From Alkaliphilus transvaalensis ATCC 700919 (lineage in GTDB: Bacteria; Bacillota; Clostridia; Peptostreptococcales; Natronincolaceae): a DNA stretch of 64,000 nt. Position numbers and translations under genes: made by a program. Location of the stretch: assembly GCF_000621485.1 (NCBI RefSeq), contig NZ_JHYF01000006.1, positions 1 through 64,000 on the forward strand. The letters run 5' to 3'. Positions 49,918 to 58,694 of this stretch are shown here, piece after piece. Below the pieces are notes generated by a model. The model did no database searches, was not told the origin of the DNA, and was given only the letters and a program-made list of their open reading frames with translations. The first letter of the stretch is position 1, and each line of letters opens with the position of its first letter.

Positions 49918-51420
49918 TTGAAAGTCAGTAGAAGACTAAAGTTACTATGTATAGTATTTAGTGTACTATCTTTTACAATAGGAATACAAACAGTATTTGA
50001 TCATCCACATATAGAAAATGTTGCAAGTAGAAAAACAAATGAAAATTTACTAACCCAATATAAGATAGAGGCTACTTTCCTTGAAGAATCTATGACGATT
50101 GAAGCTAAGCAGAATATTGCGTTTAAAAATAATATGGATATAGATTTTGAAAATATCTATTTTCATATCTATCCTAATGCCTTTAGGAATAAAGGGCAAG
50201 TGCCCTTCGATGGCGATGAAAGAGAATTTGCTTATCCCAATGGGTTTAACCCTGGATGGATAGAGATTATAGAAGTAAAGGAGAACAATAAAAGGGTTTA
50301 TTTTAAGGTTATGGGAGAAGGAGAAACTATTCTTCGGGTAAGTCCTCAATCCTCTATAAAACCAGGAGAATTAAGGGAGTTTACAATAGAGTTTGAAGTG
50401 AAAATACCCAACGTATTGGCAAGAATGGGTTATGGAGAACATACTGTTAACATTACTAATTGGTATCCGATTTTAGCAGTTTATGACCAGTACGGGTGGA
50501 ATTTAGACCCCTATTACTCTATTGGAGATCCTTTCTACAGTGAAGTAGCTAATTACGAGATTATATTTAATGCACCTAGTAACTTTGTTTTAGCTAGTAC
50601 AGGAAATATGATAGATGAAAACAAAAAAAATAATATGACCACATATAGAATTAAAGCAGAGAAGGTAAGGGATTTTGCAGTTATATTAAGTAAGGATTTT
50701 GATCTGCAACAGTCTAATATAGATGGTATTACAGTAAAGTCCTATACAATTAAAGGAGAAAAGAACAAAGAGGCTCTTCAAGTAGCTTTAGATTCAGTTG
50801 CAATATTCAACAGGATCTTTGGTAAATATCCCTATCAGCAACTTTCGGTAGTTGCCTGTGATTTTTTCTTAGGGGGAATGGAATATCCAAACTTGGTAAT
50901 GATCGGTTCTAAGTTATATGAAATGGAGGAAGATTTTCCACTAGAGTATGTTATTGCCCATGAAATAGCCCATCAATGGTGGTATGGGATTGTTGGCAAC
51001 AATGAAGTGAAAGAACCATGGTTAGACGAAGCTTTAACAGAGTATTCTACAATGCTATATTTTGAAGAAAAATATGGTGAGCATATTAAGGAGCAAATAC
51101 TAGAAAAAATGATAAAGGCCCAGTATGATAACTTTTTAGATTTAAGATCTGATCGAGGAGAAGGGATTTTAAGAAGCTTAAAGGATTTTGATGATGCTTT
51201 AGAGTATAGTAGTATCGTATACAGTAAAGGGGCTTTGTTTATTGAAGAACTTAGAAAAGAAATGGGAGAGGATGAATTTAGAGAGAGCATTAAAGAATAT
51301 TATAAAATGTACCAATTTAAAAATGCTACAACTTTAGATTTTTATAACATATTAGAAAAAAATACTGATAAGGACCTTAGGCCTATATTTGAAGAATGGC
51401 TTCATGTAAAATTTGAATAA
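49918..51420 (+). CDS. M1-family (gluzincin) metallopeptidase
   Basis: The 500 residues start with a basic segment and a transmembrane or signal helix (about 6-26). The zinc site HEIAHQWWYG begins near residue 348, with the third ligand Glu in WLDEALTEYSTM. The upstream GGMEYPN corresponds to the exopeptidase GAMEN motif of M1 enzymes. It is shorter than full M1 aminopeptidases and lacks the large C-terminal helical domain. It is probably exported or membrane-bound. Start is TTG with GGGGGGA upstream. Substrate unknown. Confidence 0.88.
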   Translation: MKVSRRLKLLCIVFSVLSFTIGIQTVFDHPHIENVASRKTNENLLTQYKIEATFLEESMTIEAKQNIAFKNNMDIDFENIYFHIYPNAFRNKGQVPFDGDEREFAYPNGFNPGWIEIIEVKENNKRVYFKVMGEGETILRVSPQSSIKPGELREFTIEFEVKIPNVLARMGYGEHTVNITNWYPILAVYDQYGWNLDPYYSIGDPFYSEVANYEIIFNAPSNFVLASTGNMIDENKKNNMTTYRIKAEKVRDFAVILSKDFDLQQSNIDGITVKSYTIKGEKNKEALQVALDSVAIFNRIFGKYPYQQLSVVACDFFLGGMEYPNLVMIGSKLYEMEEDFPLEYVIAHEIAHQWWYGIVGNNEVKEPWLDEALTEYSTMLYFEEKYGEHIKEQILEKMIKAQYDNFLDLRSDRGEGILRSLKDFDDALEYSSIVYSKGALFIEELRKEMGEDEFRESIKEYYKMYQFKNATTLDFYNILEKNTDKDLRPIFEEWLHVKFE

Positions 51421-51472
51421 TAAACAAAAATATGGGAAAAAATAGTTTTGTTAAAAAAACTTCAGTTTGGGG

Positions 51473-51502
51473 TTGAATTAACAGAAATAATTATTATATA
51501 AT
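51473..51502 (+). promoter_or_regulatory. candidate promoter for the M23 peptidase gene
   Basis: TTGAAT (51473-51478) and TATAAT (51497-51502) with an 18-bp spacer. The WalR box at 51516-51532 would lie just downstream of its start site, unless another promoter further down is used. Confidence 0.5.
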
Positions 51503-51515
51503 AATAGGGTGAATT

Positions 51516-51532
51516 ATTACAAAACAATTACA
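51516..51532 (-). promoter_or_regulatory. WalR box upstream of the M23 peptidase gene
   Basis: ATTACA-5 bp-ATTACA, which on the minus strand is TGTAAT-N5-TGTAAT. This is a perfect match to the known WalR (YycF) direct-repeat consensus TGTWAH-N5-TGTWAH. It lies 110 bp before a cell-wall hydrolase gene, the typical class of WalR target. Confidence 0.7.
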
Positions 51533-51641
51533 ATTTATTTAAGAAATTATAAGGAAAATATAAAAGAGTACGTACAGAATAATAGATATAGATATACAAA
51601 ACAATAAAAATGCAAGCCCATACTTGAGAGGAGTTTGAAAA

Positions 51642-53129
51642 ATGAACCAAAAGAATATGGAGCTTTACAAGAAAAAACTAAAGCTAATGTTAAAAATGGC
51701 AAATATAAAGCTAATTAAAACTACCCATTCGATAAAACGTAATATACATAATCTAATGATTACCTATCATAAACAAAGTCCCCAGAACTTAAAGAAGTAC
51801 AAAATAATTGCTGCTTCAACGGTTGTAGTGTTTATCCTATCAATAGCTCTGCTTACAAATTATTGGATGAACCAGTCTTTAGCAGCTATTTCAATAGAAA
51901 TTGATAATCAGGTTATTGGAGTCGTTAGAGCAGAAGAAGACTTTTGGAATGCAGTTGATATCGTAAAAGGTGAAATTGAAGGTACCTTTCAACAGGAAAT
52001 GTCCATAGCAGATAACGTAACCATTAAGACAGTAAAAGCTGATGACACAGAAATTACTAATCACGAAATAATTGTTAGAAACATAAAAAAACAATTAGAT
52101 CTTCAGGTGAAGTCTGTAGCTATAGTAATAGATGGAACTGAAACCATATTAGTAAAAGATTATGAAACAGCAGAAGCCATATTAGAAGCATTAAGAGAAC
52201 CCTTCAATAATCAAGAGGGGACTGAATATTTAGAGATAGACTTTAGTGAATCAGTTGAGTTAGTGGCTCAAGAAACAGCCGTTGGCGATGTGAGAAGTTT
52301 TGAAGATGCCCTTAATTACATTATAAAAGGGTCTGATGAAGAGCAGATTCATGAGGTTGCTAGTGGAGAAAGTACTTGGACTATTGCAAGAAAGTACAAT
52401 TTAACTGTTGAAGATATAGCAAAAGCAAATCCAGATTTAAACCCAGAAAGACTTAGTATTGGTCAACAGATTAGCTTAGTAGTTCCAAAACCCTTTATTA
52501 CTGTTAGAACTAAAGAATATGCAGAATTAATAGAGACGATTCCTTATGAAACAACCTACGAAGAAACTACTACTCTTTATAAAGGAGACCAAAAAATAGT
52601 TAAGCAAGGGATAGAGGGAGAACGGGAACTAAAGGCATATATTATAAAAGAAAACGGGGTTGAGATAAAACGGGAAGTATTAGAAGAAAAAGTTATTTCT
52701 CAGCCAACTGAAAGGGTAATTGCCCAAGGAACTACCCCTAGACCGGCAACAGTTGCAACTGGCGTATTTGCTAGTCCAACTCGTGGGACACTTACTTCTA
52801 GATTTGGAATGAGATGGGGATCGATGCATCAAGGTATTGATGTCGCAGCCTCTACTGGAACACCTATTAATGCAGCAGATGCTGGTAAAGTTACATTTTC
52901 AGGAGTTAATGGTGCTTATGGTAACTTAGTAATTATTGATCATGAAAATGGATATCAAACCTACTATGCCCATGCAAATAGATTGTTGGTTAAAAAGGGA
53001 GATAGAGTCCATAAAGGGCAACAAATTGCAACAGTAGGAAGTACTGGGCGAAGTACTGGACCACATCTACATTTTGAAGTTAGAAAAAATGGTCAGCCTT
53101 TAAATCCTTTAAATTTTGTTAGATACTAA
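51642..53129 (+). CDS. LysM-G5-M23 peptidoglycan hydrolase
   Basis: The 495 residues include a basic N-terminus and one transmembrane helix at about 47-67 (IIAASTVVVFILSIALLTNY). LysM is at about 235-280 (ESTWTIARKYNLTVEDIAKANP). A G5 domain lies at about 285-360. The M23 metallopeptidase domain is at about 375-495 with HQGIDVAASTGTPINAADAG, YYAHANRL and GPHLHFEV; the HxxxD and HxH zinc ligands are intact. It is probably a membrane-tethered endopeptidase that cuts peptide cross-links. A WalR box upstream suggests control by walRK. Confidence 0.93.
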   Translation: MNQKNMELYKKKLKLMLKMANIKLIKTTHSIKRNIHNLMITYHKQSPQNLKKYKIIAASTVVVFILSIALLTNYWMNQSLAAISIEIDNQVIGVVRAEEDFWNAVDIVKGEIEGTFQQEMSIADNVTIKTVKADDTEITNHEIIVRNIKKQLDLQVKSVAIVIDGTETILVKDYETAEAILEALREPFNNQEGTEYLEIDFSESVELVAQETAVGDVRSFEDALNYIIKGSDEEQIHEVASGESTWTIARKYNLTVEDIAKANPDLNPERLSIGQQISLVVPKPFITVRTKEYAELIETIPYETTYEETTTLYKGDQKIVKQGIEGERELKAYIIKENGVEIKREVLEEKVISQPTERVIAQGTTPRPATVATGVFASPTRGTLTSRFGMRWGSMHQGIDVAASTGTPINAADAGKVTFSGVNGAYGNLVIIDHENGYQTYYAHANRLLVKKGDRVHKGQQIATVGSTGRSTGPHLHFEVRKNGQPLNPLNFVRY

Positions 53130-53141
53130 GGTAGATACTAA

Positions 53142-53172
53142 AAACGTGACCTTTTACGGGTCACGTTTATTT
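53142..53172. terminator. terminator between the M23 gene and the subtilase gene
   Basis: AAACGTGACC (53142-53151) pairs with GGTCACGTTT (53159-53168), then ATTTTAG. It lies between two convergent genes and can serve both. Confidence 0.8.
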
Positions 53173-53201
53173 TAGTTATATTAACTTTAAAGAACTTTTT
53201 G

Positions 53202-54494
53202 TTATAGTATAATTAATATGATCACTAATATGAGTACCCAGAACCAGCTACCACGGTTACCGATTAATCCTTGGGGCTTTTTTGTATGGGGACTATTTGG
53301 AGGATTATTGGGTGATGGTTTAGGGGACATTCCATTAACAATTTTTTTGATATCCAATAAGCCAGCACCCTGACTATCTGGATTAAAACCAAGGGGAAGA
53401 GCATGGCTGGTGATTTGGTTTTTTACTTGCAAAGGAGTAGTTTCAGGATTCTTTTCCCATAATAGAGCAGCACATCCGGCAACGATTGGAGTAGCCATTG
53501 AGGTTCCAGAAAGACTACGATAATTATTACCTTCATTACTTAAGGAATTAATATTAACTCCAGGGGCTAGAATATCAGGTTTACTTAAACCATCTATTGT
53601 TGGACCTCTACTAGAAAAATCTGCTATAGTGACATCTTTAGGAGCTTTTGACTTACGGTCATCACAAGCACCAACAGCGATTACGTTAGGGCTAATAGCA
53701 GGAGAATTTATAGTGGATTCTTTTGGTCCGTTATTACCAGCAGCTACAACTACCGTAATTCCTGCCGCAGTAGCTGCATCTACAGCTTGACATAACGGGT
53801 CCTGTTGATAGTTCTTTTTAGCAGCTGTACCTAATGAGAGGGTAAGCACTTTAATATTATAACGTCTACGGTTATCAACAGCCCATTGGATACCAGCAAT
53901 TACATCGGAGATACTTCCTCCCCCGTCTTGGTTTAATACTTTAATACCTATAATATTGGCATCTGGGGCAACCCCCATATACTTACCTCTTGAGGCAAAG
54001 CCATTTCCTGCAATACAACCCGCAACATGAGTACCATGACCGTCATCATCATAGGGTTGATTCTTGTTATTAACAAAATCTTTAAAGGCGATAATTCTGT
54101 TATTAGGAGTAACGAGGTCACTATGGGGATGAACTCCTGTATCAATTACTGCAACCCCAACTCCTTTTCCAGTTAATCTAAGCTCATTGGCATAGTCTGA
54201 ACCAACAGTAACAGAGGCGACATCCATTAACTTAAAAGCCATATCGTCAAAAAAGATCTTCTCAATAACTTTTTCTCTGGCAACATTTCTAACTCCAACC
54301 GTTGGTAGATATACAGCTACAGCATTAATAATATTTAATTTATGCTTTACCTTTCCCCCTAGACTATGGACGAAAGCCTCCAAATCATCACATTGGCAGT
54401 CTTTTCCTGTTATGATTACAGGGATATGTTCATCTTCTGAGACCATTAACTTTTCAATCAATATATCCTCTATAACACCTCTATATCCAAACAC
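53202..54494 (-). CDS. S8 family serine protease (subtilase) with C-terminal membrane anchor
   Basis: The 430 residues include an N-terminal inhibitor-like segment (about 20-80), then the catalytic triad: Asp118 in VAVIDTGV, His153 in DGHGTHVAG and Ser332 in SGTSMATP. A proline-rich linker follows (about 390-410), then a C-terminal transmembrane segment (WFWVLILVIILIIL). I see no N-terminal signal peptide. If correct, it is either tail-anchored with the protease in the cytoplasm, or exported by another route. It faces the M23 gene. Confidence 0.9.
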   Translation of the reverse strand: MFGYRGVIEDILIEKLMVSEDEHIPVIITGKDCQCDDLEAFVHSLGGKVKHKLNIINAVAVYLPTVGVRNVAREKVIEKIFFDDMAFKLMDVASVTVGSDYANELRLTGKGVGVAVIDTGVHPHSDLVTPNNRIIAFKDFVNNKNQPYDDDGHGTHVAGCIAGNGFASRGKYMGVAPDANIIGIKVLNQDGGGSISDVIAGIQWAVDNRRRYNIKVLTLSLGTAAKKNYQQDPLCQAVDAATAAGITVVVAAGNNGPKESTINSPAISPNVIAVGACDDRKSKAPKDVTIADFSSRGPTIDGLSKPDILAPGVNINSLSNEGNNYRSLSGTSMATPIVAGCAALLWEKNPETTPLQVKNQITSHALPLGFNPDSQGAGLLDIKKIVNGMSPKPSPNNPPNSPHTKKPQGLIGNRGSWFWVLILVIILIIL

Positions 54495-54669
54495 AAGTAG
54501 GCCTCCTTTTCTAAATATTCTAATATAGAGTATGCAGGAACAATGAAAAAGTGATAAAAATATATTATCTTACATATTACACCAGTATTAAATACTTGGA
54601 AGTTTACATAATTGTATGTTATACTATTAAAGAACTATCCCTTTACATAGCAAAAAGGGAGGGGTAGCT

Positions 54670-55482
54670 ATGATAAAATCACTAAGAAATAACACAAGTA
54701 ATTTGAAATTAAAGATTTGTATAACTTTGCTTATTTTAATCATGTCTGTTGGTGGTTATCTGGGACAAGTAGAGGTGCTTAGGGTCATGCGCCCTATTAT
54801 AAGAAATGTTGAAAATCTAGCAGTATCTTTTCAGGTAAGAAACTATCATCAATTGGAAACAGATCATTTTATAATTAAATATAACAATATAGACGAAGAT
54901 ATTTTAGCGTTAGTTGCATATACTGCTGAGAGTAAGTATCAGCAGGCTGTTAAAATATTTCAGTATGAACCTAAAAGTAAAATTTCCTTAGTATTATATG
55001 ATGAACCAGCACCTATGATGAAGGTAACAATGCTAAGGAAGGGTACACCACCAATGGGTGTCTACTATGGTGATACCTTGCATATTCTTGACCCAACCCA
55101 TTGGGTGAAGGATGAAGAGAGGTTAGAAGAATTATTTTATAATGAAGGACCTGTCCTTCATGAGCTAATCCATTTGTTCACCGACCATCTAGGTAAAGGA
55201 AACTTTCCTATTTGGTTTACAGAGGGGGTTAGCCTTTACTTTGAATATGAGATTGATGGTTATGAATGGGGTAAATGGGTGGAATTCAGAGATGATGAAT
55301 TTAATCTTACAGATCTGACCAACTCATTCCATCAGTTAGACCAATTTAAAGCTTATACAAGATCCTTTAGGATCATTAAGAACTTTGTAGAGGAAGAAGG
55401 AATTAATACCCTTATTCAGCTTATTCATGATTTGGGTAATGGTGAAAACTTAGAGAATTATTACCACTTATTTAAATATTAA
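54670..55482 (+). CDS. membrane-anchored gluzincin-type peptidase (peptidase MA-like)
   Basis: The 270 residues begin with a transmembrane or signal helix (about 15-35, LKICITLLILIMSVGGYLGQ). The zinc motif HELIH is at residues 164-168, with the likely third ligand in PIWFTEGVSLYFEYE. This fits peptidase MA-like domains. The substrate is unknown; the place just before walR and after two other envelope proteases suggests envelope maintenance. GGGAGGGG precedes the ATG. A perfect palindrome overlaps the stop codon. Confidence 0.8.
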   Translation: MIKSLRNNTSNLKLKICITLLILIMSVGGYLGQVEVLRVMRPIIRNVENLAVSFQVRNYHQLETDHFIIKYNNIDEDILALVAYTAESKYQQAVKIFQYEPKSKISLVLYDEPAPMMKVTMLRKGTPPMGVYYGDTLHILDPTHWVKDEERLEELFYNEGPVLHELIHLFTDHLGKGNFPIWFTEGVSLYFEYEIDGYEWGKWVEFRDDEFNLTDLTNSFHQLDQFKAYTRSFRIIKNFVEEEGINTLIQLIHDLGNGENLENYYHLFKY

Positions 55483-55520
55483 TTAATAGAAGTCAAAAAT
55501 TTTTGACTTCTATTAATTAA
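55479..55520. repeat. perfect 42-bp palindrome at the end of the MA-peptidase gene
   Basis: Arm 55479-55499 is exactly complementary to arm 55500-55520, a 21-bp arm with no spacer (centre AAAAATTTTT). It may act as a terminator in RNA, although no T run follows, or as a DNA operator upstream of walR, 78 bp away. Confidence 0.85.
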
Positions 55521-55597
55521 ATATTGTGGACAGCAGGAAAAAAGGATCTCTAAGTAGAATGTTTATCTATTAAAAAAGTCTGGGGTGGTTTGAAGTT

Positions 55598-56287
55598 ATG
55601 GAGAAAAAAGTTTTAGTCGTTGAAGACGAAAAAACAATTGCTGATATTGTGAAGTATAACTTGGAAAAGGAAGGCTATACAGTTGAAGTTGCAGGAGATG
55701 GAGAAGAGGCATTACATAAAGTTGCCAAATTCAATCCTGATTTAGTTCTCTTGGATGTAATGTTACCCAAGCTGGATGGATTTCAAGTTTGTAGAAAAAT
55801 AAGAGAAAATTTCTCCATGCCTGTTTTGATGCTAACAGCAAAGGAAGAGGAACTAGATAAGGTTTTAGGGTTAGAGATGGGTGCTGATGACTATATTACT
55901 AAACCTTTTGGAATGAGAGAATTATTAGCTAGGGTTAAAGCGAATTTAAGACGTGTAAATATATCCGATGGAGATAAAAATGCAGGTGTCATTTCTTCAG
56001 GTGTTCTTACAATTGATTTTAATAAATATGAAGTGAAGAAGGAAACAAGTGTTATAGAATTAACGTCTAGGGAGTTTGAATTGTTAAGATTCTTAGCAAC
56101 TCAAGCCGAATTAGTTTTTACAAGAGAACAATTACTAAAAGAGGTTTGGGGATATGAGTACTATGGAGATATACGAACGGTTGATGTAACGATTAGAAGA
56201 CTAAGAGAAAAAATAGAAGATAACTCCAGTAGTCCAAAATATATTATGACTAAAAGAGGAGTCGGGTACTATTTTAGGAGGGCATAG
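55598..56287 (+). CDS. walR: two-component response regulator WalR (YycF)
   Basis: This 229-residue OmpR/PhoB-type regulator has a receiver domain with acidic pocket VVEDE, phospho-acceptor Asp53 in LLDVMLPK and conserved Lys in YITKPFGMRELLARV. The winged-helix output domain has LTSREFELLRFLATQ, FTREQLLKEVWGYEYYGDIRTVDVTIRRLREK and a terminal KRGVGYYF. walK follows by 2 nt. WalR controls cell-wall hydrolases in Firmicutes, and perfect WalR boxes occur nearby at 51516 and 58099. Confidence 0.96.
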   Translation: MEKKVLVVEDEKTIADIVKYNLEKEGYTVEVAGDGEEALHKVAKFNPDLVLLDVMLPKLDGFQVCRKIRENFSMPVLMLTAKEEELDKVLGLEMGADDYITKPFGMRELLARVKANLRRVNISDGDKNAGVISSGVLTIDFNKYEVKKETSVIELTSREFELLRFLATQAELVFTREQLLKEVWGYEYYGDIRTVDVTIRRLREKIEDNSSSPKYIMTKRGVGYYFRRA

Positions 56288-56289
56288 GG

Positions 56290-58092
56290 ATGTTCAAGAG
56301 CATAAGGTGGAAATTTATAACAATTTACTTCCTCCTTGTATTTATCGCCATGATCATAATAGGGGTCTTTTTGATACAACAATTCCAACAATACCATTTT
56401 GGGGAAGTTAGTAAAAATATTGAAGAGACAGCCAACTATGTAATGATGGCATTAAAGGATTTGGACTTAGAGAAAGATCGTAATGATATACAAGCCAACA
56501 TAAGCCCATACGAAATGATGGGTTTAGAGATTTATGTTATTAAAAATGATAGTAGCTATACAATTGCTGCAACTACAAACACTGGTTATATCTCATATAA
56601 TGCGACAGACATTTTAGAGCCAGATTTAATTTTAGCTGCATTTTTTGGAGAAAAATCAGAAAAAGGGACCCTAAGAAATAATAGAAGTACGATGAATAAT
56701 GTATATCCTATATATGATGAGCATAGTAGGATTATTGGAGCCCTTTATTTAAGAAAAGATTTAACCGATATAAATGAAACACTAGAACAATCAAAGAGAA
56801 TATTAATAAATGCAACTTTTCTAGCATTATTAATTACCATCGTCTTAGGATTTTTTATTGCAAAAAGTATAACGGGGCCAATTCAAGATGTTACTACCAA
56901 AGCAGAAAAGATGTCTAAGGGTGATTTTGATCAATATGTAGAAGTAAAGTCTGATGACGAAATTGGCCAGTTGGCATCTATGTTTAATTTATTGACAGGG
57001 AAACTTAAGGCTACTCTGCAGGAAATGTCTAGTGAAAAGCAAAAAATGGACACCATCATTACCTATATGGCCGATGGATTAATAGCAGCTAACGGAGAAG
57101 GTAGAGTAATTCATGCAAATCCAAGAGCTATTGAGATGTTAGGATTAAATGAAGAAAAACTTTTAAATATGGGTTTTGATGAAATTTTTAATCCCTTTAA
57201 TGAAAGACTAACTATTTCCCAACTAAAATCAATTGTCAATGGAGAGTCTAAAAGTGAAATGATGGTCATGCAGGATGGGATCACCTTACGAGCTAATTAT
57301 GCATCATTTATTAACGAGAAGAGTGAGTTTGGAGGAATCATTGTTTTACTGCAGGATGTTACAGAACATGAAAAGTTAGAGAAAATTAGAAAAGAATTTG
57401 TTGCTAATGTTTCCCATGAACTGAAAACTCCTTTAACAACTATCAAAAGCTATACTGAAACATTAATTGATGGCGTAATAGATGAAAAGGAAATGGCATT
57501 ACAATTTCTTCACGTGATAGATACTGAGGTTGACCGTATGAATCGTTTAGTTAGGGACTTACTTCAGTTATCTAATATCGATTTTAAAAAAGGCGCTTGG
57601 GATAAAAAAGCGGTTGATTTAAATGATGTAATTAAAAAAGTTGTTTTAAAATTAGATGTATCTGCAAAGAATAAAGAACAACAGTTAAAGTGTTTTGTTG
57701 AGGATGAAGTTAACTCTATTGATATTTTTGCTGATGAAGACCGAATCGAACAAGTTTTATTAAACGTTGTAAGTAACTCTTTGAAGTATACACCAAAGGG
57801 TGGTTTGGTAGAAGTTACTGTTAAGTCTACGGAAGAGAATGCTGTAATTGAGATTATTGATACCGGTATAGGGATTCCTAAAGAGGATATACCAAGACTA
57901 TTTGAACGTTTCTATCGTGTTGATAAAGCTAGGTCGAGGGAAATGGGCGGAACAGGATTAGGTTTATCTATTGCCAAGGAAATAATTGATGCCCATGAGG
58001 GATCAATCCAAATTTTTAGTAACGAAGAAAAGGGCACAAAGGTTGTAATTTCACTACCTTTAATGGGAGAATCTCATGTAATTTATTCTTAA
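56290..58092 (+). CDS. walK: sensor histidine kinase WalK (YycG)
   Basis: This 600-residue membrane kinase has TM1 at about 10-30, an extracellular sensor domain to about 170, TM2 at about 172-192 and a HAMP domain (SITGPIQDVTTKAEKMSKGDFDQ). A PAS domain spans about 250-360. The HisKA domain has His376 in SHELKTPLTT; the ATPase has N, G1 and G2 boxes (NVVSNSLKYTP, DTGIGIP, GGTGLGLSIAKEI). This is the standard WalK layout. It sits in walR-walK with downstream yycH-like and yycI-like genes, whose products restrain WalK in Bacillus. Confidence 0.96.
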   Translation: MFKSIRWKFITIYFLLVFIAMIIIGVFLIQQFQQYHFGEVSKNIEETANYVMMALKDLDLEKDRNDIQANISPYEMMGLEIYVIKNDSSYTIAATTNTGYISYNATDILEPDLILAAFFGEKSEKGTLRNNRSTMNNVYPIYDEHSRIIGALYLRKDLTDINETLEQSKRILINATFLALLITIVLGFFIAKSITGPIQDVTTKAEKMSKGDFDQYVEVKSDDEIGQLASMFNLLTGKLKATLQEMSSEKQKMDTIITYMADGLIAANGEGRVIHANPRAIEMLGLNEEKLLNMGFDEIFNPFNERLTISQLKSIVNGESKSEMMVMQDGITLRANYASFINEKSEFGGIIVLLQDVTEHEKLEKIRKEFVANVSHELKTPLTTIKSYTETLIDGVIDEKEMALQFLHVIDTEVDRMNRLVRDLLQLSNIDFKKGAWDKKAVDLNDVIKKVVLKLDVSAKNKEQQLKCFVEDEVNSIDIFADEDRIEQVLLNVVSNSLKYTPKGGLVEVTVKSTEENAVIEIIDTGIGIPKEDIPRLFERFYRVDKARSREMGGTGLGLSIAKEIIDAHEGSIQIFSNEEKGTKVVISLPLMGESHVIYS

Positions 58093-58098
58093 TTTGGT

Positions 58099-58115
58099 TG
58101 TAATATGATTGTAAC
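58099..58115 (+). promoter_or_regulatory. WalR box upstream of the unknown secreted protein gene
   Basis: TGTAAT-ATGAT-TGTAAC is a perfect match to TGTWAH-N5-TGTWAH. It starts 7 bp after the walK stop. A -10 hexamer TATAAT lies at 58126-58131, so the box covers the -35 region of a promoter reading into the next gene. Confidence 0.75.
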
Positions 58116-58172
58116 ATTATTCTTGTATAATGATAATAATTACACGTATGTTGTTTTACAGGAGGAATCTGT

Positions 58173-58679
58173 ATGATGAAAAAATTAATGGCATGTACAT
58201 GCGTACTTGTTATATTAGGAAGCTCAGGCTCCTTCACATATGCAAACCAGACTAACAAATCTGCTATTGTGAGGGAAGCTAAACAATTACAAGTTGTTAC
58301 ACCAGAAAGAGATGAGTCTAGCACAACAAATAATAAATTGGTTATTGAATTTACTGCCCCTAGAGAAACTCAAGTAACGATCCTAGTATACTATAATACA
58401 AGTCTTGAAAAAGATGGGGAAAACTTTACATTAGGACTAGATCCTATAACCATCGAAGTAGGAGCGCTTCAAAGAGGTTGGGCGGAAGTCGACTTAAGAA
58501 GAGGCACTAACAAGGTAGAAGTTCATGCAATATTTAAAGATGGTTCAAAGGAAATGGAAACACGCATAGTAAGAGTCAATAGAGTTGAGGATGTAAAAAA
58601 GTCTTTAGAAGATAATAAACTTTTAAGATCTACAACACAAATCTTACAAGGAATTGCAGGTAACGGCAAAACTCAGTAA
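58173..58679 (+). CDS. small secreted protein of unknown function in the wal locus
   Basis: The 168 residues carry a clear signal peptide (MMKKLMACTCVLVILGSSGS, cleavage probable after TYA near residue 25). The mature part looks beta-rich: LVIEFTAPRETQVTILVYYN, LGLDPITIEVGAL and RRGTNKVEVHAIF, suggesting an Ig-like or carbohydrate-binding-like sandwich. I do not recognise a family. AGGAGG lies 7-8 nt before the ATG. It sits between walK and the yycH-like gene with its own WalR box, so it may be a secreted output or feedback component. The function is not established. Confidence 0.8.
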   Translation: MMKKLMACTCVLVILGSSGSFTYANQTNKSAIVREAKQLQVVTPERDESSTTNNKLVIEFTAPRETQVTILVYYNTSLEKDGENFTLGLDPITIEVGALQRGWAEVDLRRGTNKVEVHAIFKDGSKEMETRIVRVNRVEDVKKSLEDNKLLRSTTQILQGIAGNGKTQ

Positions 58680-58694
58680 TCTGGAGTGGAAACT

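Noticed and set aside
51105-55597. Protease group as a mobile or defence island
   Set aside because: No integrase, transposase, tRNA junction or nuclease partners; gene types fit envelope maintenance and composition resembles neighbours.
57511-57516. CACGTG core inside walK as a parS site
   Set aside because: The 16-bp context TTCTTCACGTGATAGA has four mismatches to parS, including asymmetrical ones; probably chance.
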